DNA from: Chromohalobacter sp. 11-W
GTDB lineage: Bacteria > Pseudomonadota > Gammaproteobacteria > Pseudomonadales > Halomonadaceae
Assembly (NCBI RefSeq): GCF_029889905.1
Contig: NZ_JARANZ010000006.1
Location: 62,001 to 126,000 of the forward strand
Length of the DNA: 64,000 nucleotides
Direction: 5' to 3'
Below, piece by piece: positions 19,472 through 28,736 of this stretch. Numbering within the stretch: position 1 is the first letter of the stretch; every line of letters starts with the position of its first letter. The position numbers and the translations under genes are program-made. Below the pieces are notes generated by a model, which was given only the letters and a program-made list of their open reading frames with translations, did not search any database and was not told where the DNA came from.

Positions 19472-20784
19472 GTACACCGGACATTCGCGCCGTCTGCGCC
19501 TCCGCCCTGGCCCCCGTGCTCGACGGCAAGGGGTCGCTGAACGCCCTCGATAGCACCTTGGAATCCGCGGGTGTCGAAGGCCGCGATCGCGGCCTGGCCA
19601 AGGCGCTGTGTTTCGGTGTCTGTCGCACGCTGCCGCGCCTCGAGGCGCTGTCCAAGATTCTGCTGCGCCAGTCCTTCAAGCGCCGCGACCAGGATGTCCA
19701 GGCGCTGTTATTGCTCGGCCTCTATCAACTCTTGTACATGCGTGTCCCCGCGCACGCCGCCGTGGGCGAAACCGCCGGGGCCGCCCGCGCGCTGGGCAAG
19801 GGCTGGGCCACGCGTGTGCTCAATGGCTGCCTGCGCCGCTTTCAGCGCGATACCCAGGCGCTTCAAGCGCAGGTCGACCGTGACCCAAGCATCGCGCTGC
19901 TGCATCCCGAATGGATGCTCACGCGTTGGCGCGAGGCCTGGCCCGACGACTGGCGCGAGCTGGCCGAGGCCAACAATCAGCCCGGCCCCATGACGCTGCG
20001 CGTCAATCGTCGCCACGTAGATCGTGAAGCGTACCTGGGCCGTTTGCGGGACGCCGGACTGGCCGCCGAGCCCACGCCGTACGCAGCAAATGGCGTGACC
20101 TTGCACGAGGCCTGCGACGTGCGCGCCCTGCCCGGCTTCAGTGAGGGTGCGGTGAGCGTGCAGGACGAGGCCGCCCAACTGACTGCATCACTTCTCGAAC
20201 CGGCCCTGGCCACGACGCCCCGGGCCCGCGTGCTGGATGCATGCAGCGCCCCCGGCGGCAAGACCGCACACCTGCTCGAAGCCTTCGATCTCGAACTCAC
20301 CGCGCTGGACAGCGACGCCGAGCGGCTCGGCCGCGTCGACGCTACCCTGGCGCGCCTAGGGCTCGAGGCCACCACGTTGGCCGCCGACGCCAGCCACCTC
20401 GAGTGGTGGGATGGCCAAGCCTTCGATGCCGTGCTGCTCGACGCGCCCTGCTCGGGCACCGGCGTCATTCGCCGTCACCCGGATATCAAGCGCCTGCGTC
20501 GCCCCAGCGATATCCGCGAGCTCGCCGCGCTGCAGTCCCGCCTGCTCGACACGCTATGGACGACCCTCGCCCCCGGCGGCACGCTGCTCTATGCCACCTG
20601 CTCGGTGATGCCCGAAGAGAATGTGGATCAAATCACGGCCTTCCTCGCCCGCACCCCGGACGCCAGCGCCGACGAACTCGACGTCGACTGGGGCCGCCCC
20701 GCCGGTGCCGGGCGCCAGCTCCTGCCGCGCATCGAAGGTCACGACGGCTTCTTCTACGCGCGTCTGCGCAAAGTAACCGTCTGA
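19468..20784 (+). CDS. rsmB: 16S rRNA (cytosine967-C5)-methyltransferase RsmB
   Basis: SAM-dependent m5C methyltransferase for C967 of 16S rRNA. The N-terminal NusB-like RNA-binding domain (about 1-140) is followed by a Rossmann methyltransferase domain. Motifs seen: VQDEAAQL, the SAM loop DACSAPGGKTAHLLE, motif IV DAPCSGTGVIRRHPDIK with the Cys, and motif VI LLYATCSV with the catalytic Cys. 438 residues. The last coding bases (20724-20772) are repeated at 23159-23207, on the far side of the MFS/LysR pair, so the present 3' end may have been brought in by an insertion. Confidence 0.96.
   Translation: MSTPDIRAVCASALAPVLDGKGSLNALDSTLESAGVEGRDRGLAKALCFGVCRTLPRLEALSKILLRQSFKRRDQDVQALLLLGLYQLLYMRVPAHAAVGETAGAARALGKGWATRVLNGCLRRFQRDTQALQAQVDRDPSIALLHPEWMLTRWREAWPDDWRELAEANNQPGPMTLRVNRRHVDREAYLGRLRDAGLAAEPTPYAANGVTLHEACDVRALPGFSEGAVSVQDEAAQLTASLLEPALATTPRARVLDACSAPGGKTAHLLEAFDLELTALDSDAERLGRVDATLARLGLEATTLAADASHLEWWDGQAFDAVLLDAPCSGTGVIRRHPDIKRLRRPSDIRELAALQSRLLDTLWTTLAPGGTLLYATCSVMPEENVDQITAFLARTPDASADELDVDWGRPAGAGRQLLPRIEGHDGFFYARLRKVTV
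20724..20772 (+). repeat. Direct repeat copy 1 (rsmB 3' end)
   Basis: 49 bases within the end of rsmB match 23159-23207 with one mismatch (A against C). The repeats are direct and enclose the MFS/LysR pair, as expected of an insertion scar at a gene 3' end. Confidence 0.9.
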
Positions 20785-20823
20785 GTCCCCATCGTCAGCA
20801 CTCCGCGTCCCCAGGCGCAGCGA

Positions 20824-20845
20824 GGCGGTGTTCTTCCACACCGCC
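20824..20845. terminator. Hairpin between convergent rsmB and MFS genes
   Basis: GGCGGTGT and ACACCGCC form an 8-bp stem around TCTTCC, lying between the stops of two convergent genes. There is no long T tract on either strand. Confidence 0.5.
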
Positions 20846-20874
20846 CCGCTGCAATGGATTTCGCCGTTATAAGC

Positions 20875-22041
20875 TTACCCGCATGCCGCGGCTTCACCAC
20901 CACGCTCACGGGCGGCGAGCAGCACGGCCACCAGTGCTAGCGCGGACATCACTGCGCCCGCCGCCGGCACCGCCGGATAGCCCATTCCGGCCGCGATGAC
21001 CAGGCCGCCCAGGGCTGCGCCCACCGCATTGCCGAGATTGAAGGCGCCGATATTGACCGCCGAGGCCAGGTTGGGTGCGTCGCCGGCGGCGGCGATCACC
21101 CGCACCTGCAACGGCGGCACGATAGCGAAGCTGGCCACGCCCCACAGGAAGACCAGCACACTCGTCGGCACGATGAACGGCATCAATAGCGCCAAGGCGA
21201 TCAGTACCAGACTCAGGCCCACCAACGTCACGATCAGCGTGCGATCCACCGAACGATCTGCCGCGCGCCCTCCCACCCAGTTGCCGGCCGTCAACCCTAG
21301 GCCGTAGACCATCAGCAGTGTAGTCACCAAGCCGATCGAGGCGCCGGTTTCAACCTGCAGGATCGGCACGATATAGGTGTAGACCGTGAACATAGCGCTG
21401 GCTCCGAGCACGGTGAGCGTCAGCGCCACCAGTACCGGGGCCCGGCTCAACACCTTGAGCTCTGCCAGCGCCCCTCCATCGGCCGGAGCCGGACGGTCAG
21501 GCAGCGTCAGCCGCAGTGCCACCATGGTGATCAACCCGAGCGCGGTGATGGCCCAAAAAGGCTCGCGCCAACCCAAATGCTCGCCCGCCCAGGTCGCCAG
21601 CGGCACCCCCACCACGGTAGCCACGGTCAGCCCGGTGAACATCGCCGCCACCGCGCTCGCTCCGCGCCCGAGCGGCACCAGACTAGCGGCGACAACCGCA
21701 CCGACACCGAAAAAGGCGCCGTGATTGAGCGAGGTCACTAGCCGCGCGACGAGCAGCATCGCGTAGTTCGGCGCCAGCGCCGCGAGCAGATTGCCTAGGG
21801 TGAAGATGGCAGAGAGACCGATCAGCAGCGTGCGCCGCCGCATCCGGCTGGTGGTCAGCGTCATCAGCGGCGCCCCTAGCATCACGCCGATGGCGTAGGC
21901 ACTGATCAGCAACCCCGAGGTGGGAATCGAGACACCAAGGTCGCTGGCGATGAGCGGCAACAGACCCATTGGCGAGAATTCGGAGACACCAATGGCAAAG
22001 GCGCCGGTAGACAGCGCCAGAAGAGGGGGATTGAGTTTCAT
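20875..22041 (-). CDS. MFS efflux transporter, DHA1 family
   Basis: A 388-residue inner-membrane drug or metabolite:H+ antiporter with about 12 hydrophobic segments. Motif A in the first loop is seen as GAPLMTLTTSRMRRRTLLIG, and an early acidic residue sits in GVSEFSPMGLLP, as in the AraJ/YdhP-like group. ATG 22041 follows GGGAGGG and gives a clean cytoplasmic start; the longer frame to 22083 is not needed. It is divergent from a LysR regulator (22235), which probably controls it. The pair is enclosed by rsmB 3'-end repeats and separates rsmB from the pncA-dodecin-trkA genes, so it was probably acquired. Substrate unknown. Confidence 0.88.
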   Translation of the reverse strand: MKLNPPLLALSTGAFAIGVSEFSPMGLLPLIASDLGVSIPTSGLLISAYAIGVMLGAPLMTLTTSRMRRRTLLIGLSAIFTLGNLLAALAPNYAMLLVARLVTSLNHGAFFGVGAVVAASLVPLGRGASAVAAMFTGLTVATVVGVPLATWAGEHLGWREPFWAITALGLITMVALRLTLPDRPAPADGGALAELKVLSRAPVLVALTLTVLGASAMFTVYTYIVPILQVETGASIGLVTTLLMVYGLGLTAGNWVGGRAADRSVDRTLIVTLVGLSLVLIALALLMPFIVPTSVLVFLWGVASFAIVPPLQVRVIAAAGDAPNLASAVNIGAFNLGNAVGAALGGLVIAAGMGYPAVPAAGAVMSALALVAVLLAARERGGEAAACG

Positions 22042-22234
22042 TCCGCGACCCTCCCGTTCAGTCGAGTGGACGAATCGCGCCACGAGCTCGCGAATTCGGC
22101 CCCGAGGGCCTCATGAGTCGGCGAAACGCGCAAGCGAGAATGTTGCATATCAGTTTTCCTTGGTTGATGTTTAGGCAAAGATAAAAGCCATTCTCGACCG
22201 TGTGTAGCCGCCTATGAGGCCAGGGAGTTTTGAT

Positions 22235-23137
22235 ATGGATGCAAAGACACTCTCGCCGAATGATCGAACCCGAGCGCTGGAGGTATTCGTGGCAGTGGCA
22301 TCGGCTGGCAGCTTCTCGGCTGCGGGGCGACGGCTCGGTCTGACCCCTTCGGCGGTGAGCCGCACGGTCGACCGGATCGAAGCGCGACTCGGAGTGCGCC
22401 TGTTGTTGCGCTCCACCCGGGCGCTCACCATCACGGCGGAAGGCCACGCTTATCTGCAAGCGGCGCGACGTATCCTCACCGATCTCGACGAAGCCGAGCA
22501 GGCTATCGCCGACCTGGGCGCACCGCAGGGACGACTACGGGTCAGCGCCTCGCTCTCCCACGGGCGCCTCTGCGTGGTGCCGTTACTGGGCGAGTTCAGC
22601 GCGCGCTACCCGGAGATCATGGTGGACATCAACCTGACCGATACCGTGGTAAACATTGCCGCAGGCGAGGCAGACGTCGGCATTCGATTCGGGCTGCTGC
22701 CGGACAGCTCGCTCAACGCCCGCCGCCTGGGCAACAACCGCCGCGTGATCGTCGCCTCGCCGGCATATCTGGCGCAGTACGGCACGCCGCGAGTGCCGGA
22801 GGACCTGCACGCTCACAACTGTCTCAACTTCAATTTCCGCCGTGTCGAACCGACCTGGCCCTTCCGCGGCGCCGAAGGTGATCATGTCCTAGCCGTACGC
22901 GGCACGATCGAGGCCAACAATGGCGACACCCTGGGCCAGCTCGCCAGTTCCGGGGTCGGCATTGCCCGGGTGGGCGCCTTCAGCGTGGCGGCGGAGATCG
23001 CTGCCGGCAGGCTGATACCGCTGCTGGAGGCGTATAATCCGGGCGATGTGGAGGAGATCCACGCGGTCTTCGTGAGCGGCACCCACATGCCCCTGAGGGT
23101 GCGCGCCTTCGTCGACTTCCTGGTCGAACAGCTGTAG
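22235..23137 (+). CDS. LysR-family transcriptional regulator
   Basis: A 300-residue LTTR. The N-terminal winged helix-turn-helix (about 8-67) contains FVAVASAGSFSAAGRRLGLTPSAVSRTVDRIEARLGVRLL; the effector-binding domain runs from about 95 to 295. It belongs to the GcvA/DmlR-like group by its VGIRFGLLPDSSL segment. ATG 22235 lies 7 bases after AGGGAG; the frame to 22214 is unlikely. It is divergent from the MFS gene across 193 bp, the usual arrangement for a local regulator. Inducer unknown. Confidence 0.9.
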   Translation: MDAKTLSPNDRTRALEVFVAVASAGSFSAAGRRLGLTPSAVSRTVDRIEARLGVRLLLRSTRALTITAEGHAYLQAARRILTDLDEAEQAIADLGAPQGRLRVSASLSHGRLCVVPLLGEFSARYPEIMVDINLTDTVVNIAAGEADVGIRFGLLPDSSLNARRLGNNRRVIVASPAYLAQYGTPRVPEDLHAHNCLNFNFRRVEPTWPFRGAEGDHVLAVRGTIEANNGDTLGQLASSGVGIARVGAFSVAAEIAAGRLIPLLEAYNPGDVEEIHAVFVSGTHMPLRVRAFVDFLVEQL

Positions 23138-23150
23138 CGAGTGGCACCCA

Positions 23151-23222
23151 CGCCAGCTGCCGCGCATCGACGGTCACGACGGCTTCTTCTACGCGCGTCT
23201 GCGCAAAAGCATGTCTGCGTGA
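23151..23222 (+). pseudogene. Remnant of an rsmB 3' end (24 in-frame codons plus stop)
   Basis: This in-frame stretch encodes an RsmB-like tail (RQLPRIDGHDGFFYARLRK followed by SMSA and a stop). The intact rsmB ends RQLLPRIEG...RLRKVTV. It has 49 near-identical bases plus a diverged last few codons and no gene body. It is best read as the original chromosomal rsmB terminus left behind after insertion or exchange of the MFS/LysR segment. Confidence 0.8.
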
Positions 23223-23320
23223 AGTTCGCATCTGCACAACATTGAGGCGTAACCGCCGGCCTACGCCGCTGGCGACTTGCCAGCAGCGTACGCGGCTTCG
23301 ATACTGAGGGTATCTCATCC

Positions 23321-23983
23321 ATGTGTGGAGCCCTCGTGTTGCAGGATGCCCTCGAGATCATCGATACGCGCTGCGCCCTGCTCGTCATCGACGTGCAAGG
23401 CGACTTCATGCCTGGCGGGTCGCTGGCCTGCGCCGATGGCGATGCCATCCTGCCGGGGTTGAGCCAGTTACTCAGCGAGCGACGATTCGCGCACGTCGTG
23501 GCAACCCAAGACTGGCATCCCGCTCGGCACGTCTCTTTCGCCAGCGAACATGCAGGCTATCAACCCTTCGACACCCTCGACCTCTACGGCGAGCCGCAGA
23601 CCCTGTGGCCCGATCACTGCGTGCAGAATACGCCTGGCGCCCGGCTGCATCCCGAGCTCGACTGGGCGCCGGTGGATCTCATCGTGCGCAAGGGATGCGA
23701 TCCCCGCGTCGACTCCTACAGCGCCTTTCGCAACAACCTGGGGCCCGATGGCACACGTCCCACCACGGGGTTGGCCGGCTGGCTACGTGAACGCGGCGTC
23801 GATAGCGTCTATCTCTGCGGCCTGGCGCGTGACGTATGCGTGTTGTGGAGCGCCGAGGATGCCGTCGCCGCGGGTTTCAAGACACGCTTTCTGTGGCCGC
23901 TGACACGCCCGGTCACCCACGACACGGACGCCGCCACGCGGCAGCGTCTCACTCGGCTCGGCGTCGAGATCATCGGCGCTTGA
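23321..23983 (+). CDS. pncA: Nicotinamidase (PncA-like isochorismatase-fold hydrolase)
   Basis: Hydrolyses nicotinamide to nicotinate for NAD salvage. The catalytic triad is visible: Asp in LLVIDVQGDFMPGGSL, Lys in IVRKGCDP, and Cys in VYLCGLARDVCVLWSAEDA. The metal-site region is ATQDWHPARHVSFAS with WPDHCVQNT. 220 residues from ATG 23321; GTG 23336 is an alternative start with a GGAG at a suitable distance, so the first five codons are uncertain. It lies between the rsmB remnant and dodecin, 37 bp before the latter. Confidence 0.9.
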   Translation: MCGALVLQDALEIIDTRCALLVIDVQGDFMPGGSLACADGDAILPGLSQLLSERRFAHVVATQDWHPARHVSFASEHAGYQPFDTLDLYGEPQTLWPDHCVQNTPGARLHPELDWAPVDLIVRKGCDPRVDSYSAFRNNLGPDGTRPTTGLAGWLRERGVDSVYLCGLARDVCVLWSAEDAVAAGFKTRFLWPLTRPVTHDTDAATRQRLTRLGVEIIGA

Positions 23984-24019
23984 GCCAGCCCATCGCACTT
24001 GAAGCGCAAGGAGAACGCC

Positions 24020-24226
24020 ATGAGCGATCACGTCTACAAGCACATCGAGTTGACCGGCTCTTCGCCGCACGGTATCGAGCAAGCCGTGAACAATGCTTTG
24101 GAAAAGGCCCGCGAGACGCTGCACGGCATGCGCTGGTTCGAGATCACCGACACTCGCGGCCATCTCGAGGACGGGCGCGTGGGCCACTGGCAGGTCACGC
24201 TCAAGGTCGGCCTAGCACTCGATTGA
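24020..24226 (+). CDS. Dodecin (flavin-binding storage protein)
   Basis: A 68-residue dodecin-family protein. These assemble as dodecameric spheres that bind flavin or CoA and buffer free flavin. The sequence shows [20 protein letters not shown], then the flavin-stacking Trp in [10 protein letters not shown] and the final [11 protein letters not shown] strand. ATG 24020 follows AAGGAGA by 5 bases; an upstream in-frame ATG at 23999 lacks a ribosome site. Confidence 0.92.
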   Translation: MSDHVYKHIELTGSSPHGIEQAVNNALEKARETLHGMRWFEITDTRGHLEDGRVGHWQVTLKVGLALD

Positions 24227-24326
24227 ACGTCACCGGGCGCCATGGCACGACGCCGTGGCGCCCCTGTCATTGGGGGCGCCGCCTGGTTTATGCTACGCGC
24301 CAGTCATTGAGCGCGGATTCCCTCGC

Positions 24327-25700
24327 ATGAAGATCATCATCCTCGGCGCCGGCCAGGTCGGCGGCACACTGGCCGAACACCTGGCCAGCGAAGAAAACGA
24401 CATCACCGTCGTCGATATCGATACCAAGCGTCTGCGCGAGCTGCACAACCGTCTGGATATCCGCACGGTCGTCGGCACGGCGTCCTACCCCATGGTGCTA
24501 CGCCAGGCCGGGGGCGAGGACGCCGACATGCTGATCGCGGTGACCAACTCCGACGAAGTCAACATGATCGCCTGCCAGGTCGCGCATACGCTGTTTCGCA
24601 CGCCGACCAAGATCGCCCGCGTCCGCGCCACCGCCTATCTGACGCGCAAGGGGCTGTTTTCCCACGATGCAATTCCCGTCGATGTGCTGATCAGCCCCGA
24701 GCAGGTAGTCACCGACCATATTCGCCGCTTGATCGAATATCCCGGCGCGCTGCAGGTGCTCGACTTCGCCGGCAGCCTGGCCCAGTTGGTGGCGGTCAAA
24801 GCCTACTACGGCGGGCCGCTGGTGGGTCAGGAACTGGGCTTCCTGCGGCGCCACATGCCCAACGTGGATACCCGCGTGGCGGCGATCTACCGCCGCAACC
24901 GCGCACTCATTCCGCACGGCGACACCGTCATCGAAGCTGATGACGAAGTCTTCTTCATCGCCGCGCGCAAGGATATTCGCGCGGTGATGAGCGAGCTGCG
25001 CAAGGTCGACCGGGACTTCCGCCGGGTGATCATCGCTGGCGGCGGTAACATCGGCGAACGCCTTGCCGAGACGCTCGAGCACAGCCACCAGGTCAAGATC
25101 ATCGAGCATGAGTTGGAACGCTGCACGGTGCTCTCGGAGCGTCTCGACCGCACCGTAGTCCTGCATGGCAGCGCGACCAGCAAGCGCTTGTTGCTGGAAG
25201 AAAACATCGAGGATTGCGATATCTTCTGCGCGCTGACCAACGATGACGAGGTCAACATCATGTCGTCGATGTTGGCCAAACGCCTGGGTGCCAAGAAGGT
25301 GCTGACGCTGATCAACAATGCCGCCTACGTGGATCTCGTCCAGGGCGGCGAGATCGATATCGCCATCTCGCCGCAGCAGGCCACTATCGGTGGTTTGCTC
25401 ACGCATGTGCGGCGCGGCGACATCGTCAACGTGCACTCACTGCGGCGTGGTGCCGCCGAGGCCATCGAGGCCATCGCCCACGGCGATTCGCGTTCCTCCA
25501 AGGTGGTGGGACGCACCATCGACGAGATCGACTTGCCCAACGGCACCACCATCGGGGCTATCGTGCGCGGTAAGGAGGTCCTCATCGCCCATGACGATGT
25601 CGTGGTGGAAAGCGGCGACCATGTAATTCTCTTCGTCATCGACAAGCGCCGCATCCGCGACGTGGAACGCCTTTTCCAGGTAGGGCTGACGTTCTTCTGA
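24327..25700 (+). CDS. trkA: Trk potassium uptake NAD-binding subunit TrkA
   Basis: Cytoplasmic regulator of Trk K+ channels. It has two tandem RCK units, each a Rossmann NAD-binding RCK-N ([13 protein letters not shown] at residues 7-19, and [15 protein letters not shown] around 236) followed by an RCK-C domain; 457 residues in all. ATG 24327 is used; the longer frame lacks a ribosome site. It is followed after 46 bp by trkH, so the pair forms one K+ uptake unit, important for osmotic adaptation in halophiles. In relatives trkA directly follows rsmB; here extra genes intervene. Confidence 0.96.
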   Translation: MKIIILGAGQVGGTLAEHLASEENDITVVDIDTKRLRELHNRLDIRTVVGTASYPMVLRQAGGEDADMLIAVTNSDEVNMIACQVAHTLFRTPTKIARVRATAYLTRKGLFSHDAIPVDVLISPEQVVTDHIRRLIEYPGALQVLDFAGSLAQLVAVKAYYGGPLVGQELGFLRRHMPNVDTRVAAIYRRNRALIPHGDTVIEADDEVFFIAARKDIRAVMSELRKVDRDFRRVIIAGGGNIGERLAETLEHSHQVKIIEHELERCTVLSERLDRTVVLHGSATSKRLLLEENIEDCDIFCALTNDDEVNIMSSMLAKRLGAKKVLTLINNAAYVDLVQGGEIDIAISPQQATIGGLLTHVRRGDIVNVHSLRRGAAEAIEAIAHGDSRSSKVVGRTIDEIDLPNGTTIGAIVRGKEVLIAHDDVVVESGDHVILFVIDKRRIRDVERLFQVGLTFF

Positions 25701-25746
25701 TGAGTAATCGGTTACCCACGGCTCCCGTTTCTGCAAGGCGACTACC

Positions 25747-27195
25747 ATGAGCTTTCTGGTGATCCTGAGGATCGTCGGGCTACTGCTCATGATGTTCAGC
25801 CTGACCATGGTGCCACCGGTGGTGATTTCGTTGATTTTCGACGACGCCACCTGGGATGCCTTCGTCATCGGGCTAGGCATCACCTTCATCACCGGGGCGC
25901 TGCTTTACTGGCCCGCGCGCAATGCGCGCCGCGAACTGCGTACCCGCGATGGTTTCTTGATCACCGTGATGTTCTGGAGCGTCCTGGGACTGTTCGGTTC
26001 GCTGCCGCTGATGCTCGCCGCGGACCCGTCGCTATCGTTCACCGACGCCGTATTCGAATCGTTTTCCGGCCTCACCACCACCGGTGCCACCATTCTCACC
26101 GGCATCGACTTGCTACCCGAGTCGATCCGCTTCTATCGCCAGCAACTGCAATGGCTAGGCGGCATGGGGATCGTGGTGCTGGCGGTGGCGATCCTGCCAA
26201 CGCTGGGCATCGGTGGCATGCAGCTTTACCGCACCGAGATTCCCGGACCGCTCAAGGACTCCAAGCTAACGCCGCGTATCACCGAAACCGCCAAGGCCTT
26301 GTGGTACATCTATGCCGCCCTGACCCTGACGTGTTTCTTGGCGTATTGGCTGGCGGGCATGAGCTGGTTCGACGCCATCGGACACAGCTTCTCGACCGTC
26401 GCCGTCGGTGGCTTCTCGACTCACGACGCCAGCATCGGTTATTTCGACAGCGCCACCATCGAGTTGATTTGCGTGTTCTTCATGATCGTCTCGTCGCTGA
26501 GCTTCGGGCTCCACTTCGCGGTGTGGCGCGAGAAGCGCCTGAGCCATTATTTGCTCGACCCCGAATTCCGCTTTTTCGTGATCTTCCTGGCGCTGCTGGT
26601 CAGCATCACCATCGCCACGCTCATGTTGAGCGGCACCTACGACGATACCCTGGGATTGCGCCACGGCTTGTTCGAGGTCGTGTCGGTGGCCACCACCACC
26701 GGCTTCGGGGTCGCCGACTTCACCGTGTGGCCGGGGGTCTTGCCATTCATGCTGTTCATCGCCGCTTTCGTCGGCGCCTGCTCAGGCTCCGCCGGCGGGG
26801 GCATGAAGGTGATTCGCATCCTGTTGATCCTCAAGCAGGGCCTGCGCGAGATTCACCGCTTGATTCACCCCAATGCGGTGTTTTCGGTCAAGGTCGGCAA
26901 GATGCGCATCTCCGGGGGAGTGGCCGAAGCGGTATGGGGGTTCTTCTCCGCTTATATGCTGCTTTTCGTGCTGATGCTGTTGATCCTGCTCGCCACCGGG
27001 CTGGATCAGGTGACGGCCTGGTCGGCGGTGGGCTCGGCCCTCAACAACCTGGGCCCGGGGCTGGGCGGCGTGGCCACACACTACGGTGACATGCCGGATC
27101 TCGCCAAGTGGACGCTGGTGATGGCGATGATGTTCGGGCGCCTGGAAATCTTCACTATCCTGGTGCTGTTCACACCCGCCTTCTGGCGACGCTGA
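25747..27195 (+). CDS. trkH: Trk potassium transporter membrane subunit TrkH
   Basis: A 482-residue K+-conducting subunit of the Trk/Ktr/HKT superfamily with four M1-P-M2 repeats. Selectivity-filter glycines can be seen in SGLTTTGATIL, FSTVAVGGFSTHD, SVATTTGFGV and SALNNLGPGLGG. An ARISRR-free C-terminus ends FTPAFWRR. Start ATG 25747 lies 4 bases after a CAAGGCGACTACC stretch. It sits directly after trkA. Halomonads often have two such subunits (TrkH and TrkI); which one this is cannot be decided here. Confidence 0.94.
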   Translation: MSFLVILRIVGLLLMMFSLTMVPPVVISLIFDDATWDAFVIGLGITFITGALLYWPARNARRELRTRDGFLITVMFWSVLGLFGSLPLMLAADPSLSFTDAVFESFSGLTTTGATILTGIDLLPESIRFYRQQLQWLGGMGIVVLAVAILPTLGIGGMQLYRTEIPGPLKDSKLTPRITETAKALWYIYAALTLTCFLAYWLAGMSWFDAIGHSFSTVAVGGFSTHDASIGYFDSATIELICVFFMIVSSLSFGLHFAVWREKRLSHYLLDPEFRFFVIFLALLVSITIATLMLSGTYDDTLGLRHGLFEVVSVATTTGFGVADFTVWPGVLPFMLFIAAFVGACSGSAGGGMKVIRILLILKQGLREIHRLIHPNAVFSVKVGKMRISGGVAEAVWGFFSAYMLLFVLMLLILLATGLDQVTAWSAVGSALNNLGPGLGGVATHYGDMPDLAKWTLVMAMMFGRLEIFTILVLFTPAFWRR

Positions 27196-27415
27196 GCCAA
27201 TACGGCACTACTCACCATGAATTACTATTCACCATGAATCGGCGAAAACCCTCCGATTCATGCTGGATTAACGGGGTTTCACACTCTCTTCTCACTAAAG
27301 GCTAAGACCAGCGAGGCTGATTCGTCGGGTGTCGCGATGGTGGCAATGCTACCATGCGCGCTTCCCGGCCCACCGCGACGGGCCTTTATCCGTTATTCAG
27401 CCTCGAGAAAGCGTC

Positions 27416-28627
27416 ATGTCTACCAGCCTCGCAAGCCCTATACGCGCGGTAGCCCGCCTAGGGCTCATCCCACAAATCGTCATCGGTATCGTGCTCGGCA
27501 TCGTCGTGGCCACCACCTGGCCCGATGCCGCCACCTCGATATCGCTTCTGGGTGAGGTGTTCATCTCCGCCCTGAAAGCGGTGGCACCCGTGCTGGTCTT
27601 CCTGCTGGTCATGGCGGCCATTGCCAATCATCGTCGCGGCCAGCCCACGCATATTCGCGGCGTGCTGCTGCTGTACGTGGTCGGTACCCTGTGCGCTGCC
27701 TTGGTGGCTGTCGTCGCCAGTTTCGCACTTCCCACCACGCTGATCATCGACGCGCCCCAAGCGAGCGGCGAACCGCCGGGCGGCATCGCCGAGATCCTGC
27801 GCAACCTGCTGCTCAACGTCGTGGACAATCCCATCCATGCGCTGATGAACGCCAACTTCGTGGGTATTCTGGCGTGGGCGATCGGGCTGGGCATGATGCT
27901 GCGCGGCTCCTCGGAGACCACGCTCGGGATGCTCAACGCCTTCTCCGATGCCGTCTCCAACATCGTACGTCTGGTGATCCGCTGCGCGCCGCTGGGCATC
28001 TTCGGGCTGGTCGCAGGCACGCTCGCGGATACCGGCATGAATGCCCTGCTCGACTACGCCCACCTGCTCGCCGTCATCGTCGGCTGCATGGTATTCGTGG
28101 CACTGGTCACCAACCCCTTGATCGTATTCCTCGCCACCCGGCGCAACCCGTACCCACTGGTATTCGCCTGCCTGCGTGGCAGTGCCATCACCGCATTCTT
28201 CACACGCAGTAGCGCCGCTAACATCCCAGTCAACATGGAGCTTTGCGAGCGCCTCGACCTGGACTCCGACACCTATTCGATCTCGATTCCGCTGGGCGCC
28301 ACCATCAACATGGCCGGTGCCGCCATCACCATCTCGGTGATCACCTTGGCCGCTGCCCATACCTTGGGGATCGGCGTGGACTTCGCCTCGGCCCTGTTGC
28401 TGTGTATCGTCGCCTCGCTCGCTGCCTGCGGCGTTTCCGGCGTGGCCGGTGGGTCGCTGCTGCTCATCCCGATGGCCGCCAGCCTATTCGGCATTTCCAA
28501 TGACGTGGCCATGCAGGTCGTCGCCATCGGCTTCGTCATCAGCGTCGTGCAGGATGCCACGGAGACCGCGCTGAACTCGTCCACCGACGTGTTGTTCACC
28601 GCCGCAGCGTGCCGCGCCAAGCGCTGA
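27416..28627 (+). CDS. sstT: Serine/threonine:Na+ symporter SstT
   Basis: Sodium-coupled dicarboxylate/amino-acid symporter family (DAACS) member of 403 residues. The family hallmarks are the HP1 serine-rich loop [16 protein letters not shown] and the TM7 motif [13 protein letters not shown], which matches SstT rather than GltP or DctA. HP2 is [18 protein letters not shown] 27416 gives the usual short cytoplasmic N-terminus; the longer frame is rejected. It is monocistronic, with a hairpin after it. Confidence 0.93.
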   Translation: MSTSLASPIRAVARLGLIPQIVIGIVLGIVVATTWPDAATSISLLGEVFISALKAVAPVLVFLLVMAAIANHRRGQPTHIRGVLLLYVVGTLCAALVAVVASFALPTTLIIDAPQASGEPPGGIAEILRNLLLNVVDNPIHALMNANFVGILAWAIGLGMMLRGSSETTLGMLNAFSDAVSNIVRLVIRCAPLGIFGLVAGTLADTGMNALLDYAHLLAVIVGCMVFVALVTNPLIVFLATRRNPYPLVFACLRGSAITAFFTRSSAANIPVNMELCERLDLDSDTYSISIPLGATINMAGAAITISVITLAAAHTLGIGVDFASALLLCIVASLAACGVSGVAGGSLLLIPMAASLFGISNDVAMQVVAIGFVISVVQDATETALNSSTDVLFTAAACRAKR

Positions 28628-28641
28628 TTCGTACGCTCGAC

Positions 28642-28677
28642 GCCCCGCTCGCAGCAGCATCAAGCGGGGCCGAGTTT
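28642..28677 (+). terminator. Terminator-like hairpin after sstT
   Basis: GCCCCGCT (28642-28649) pairs with AGCGGGGC (28663-28670) across a 13-base loop and is followed by CGAGTTT. Moderate intrinsic terminator. Confidence 0.55.
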
Positions 28678-28736
28678 GGCCCGCCCCCTGCCATCGTGGA
28701 TAATCGAGCTTTTCCGCCACCGAAGCGAAACGCCGC

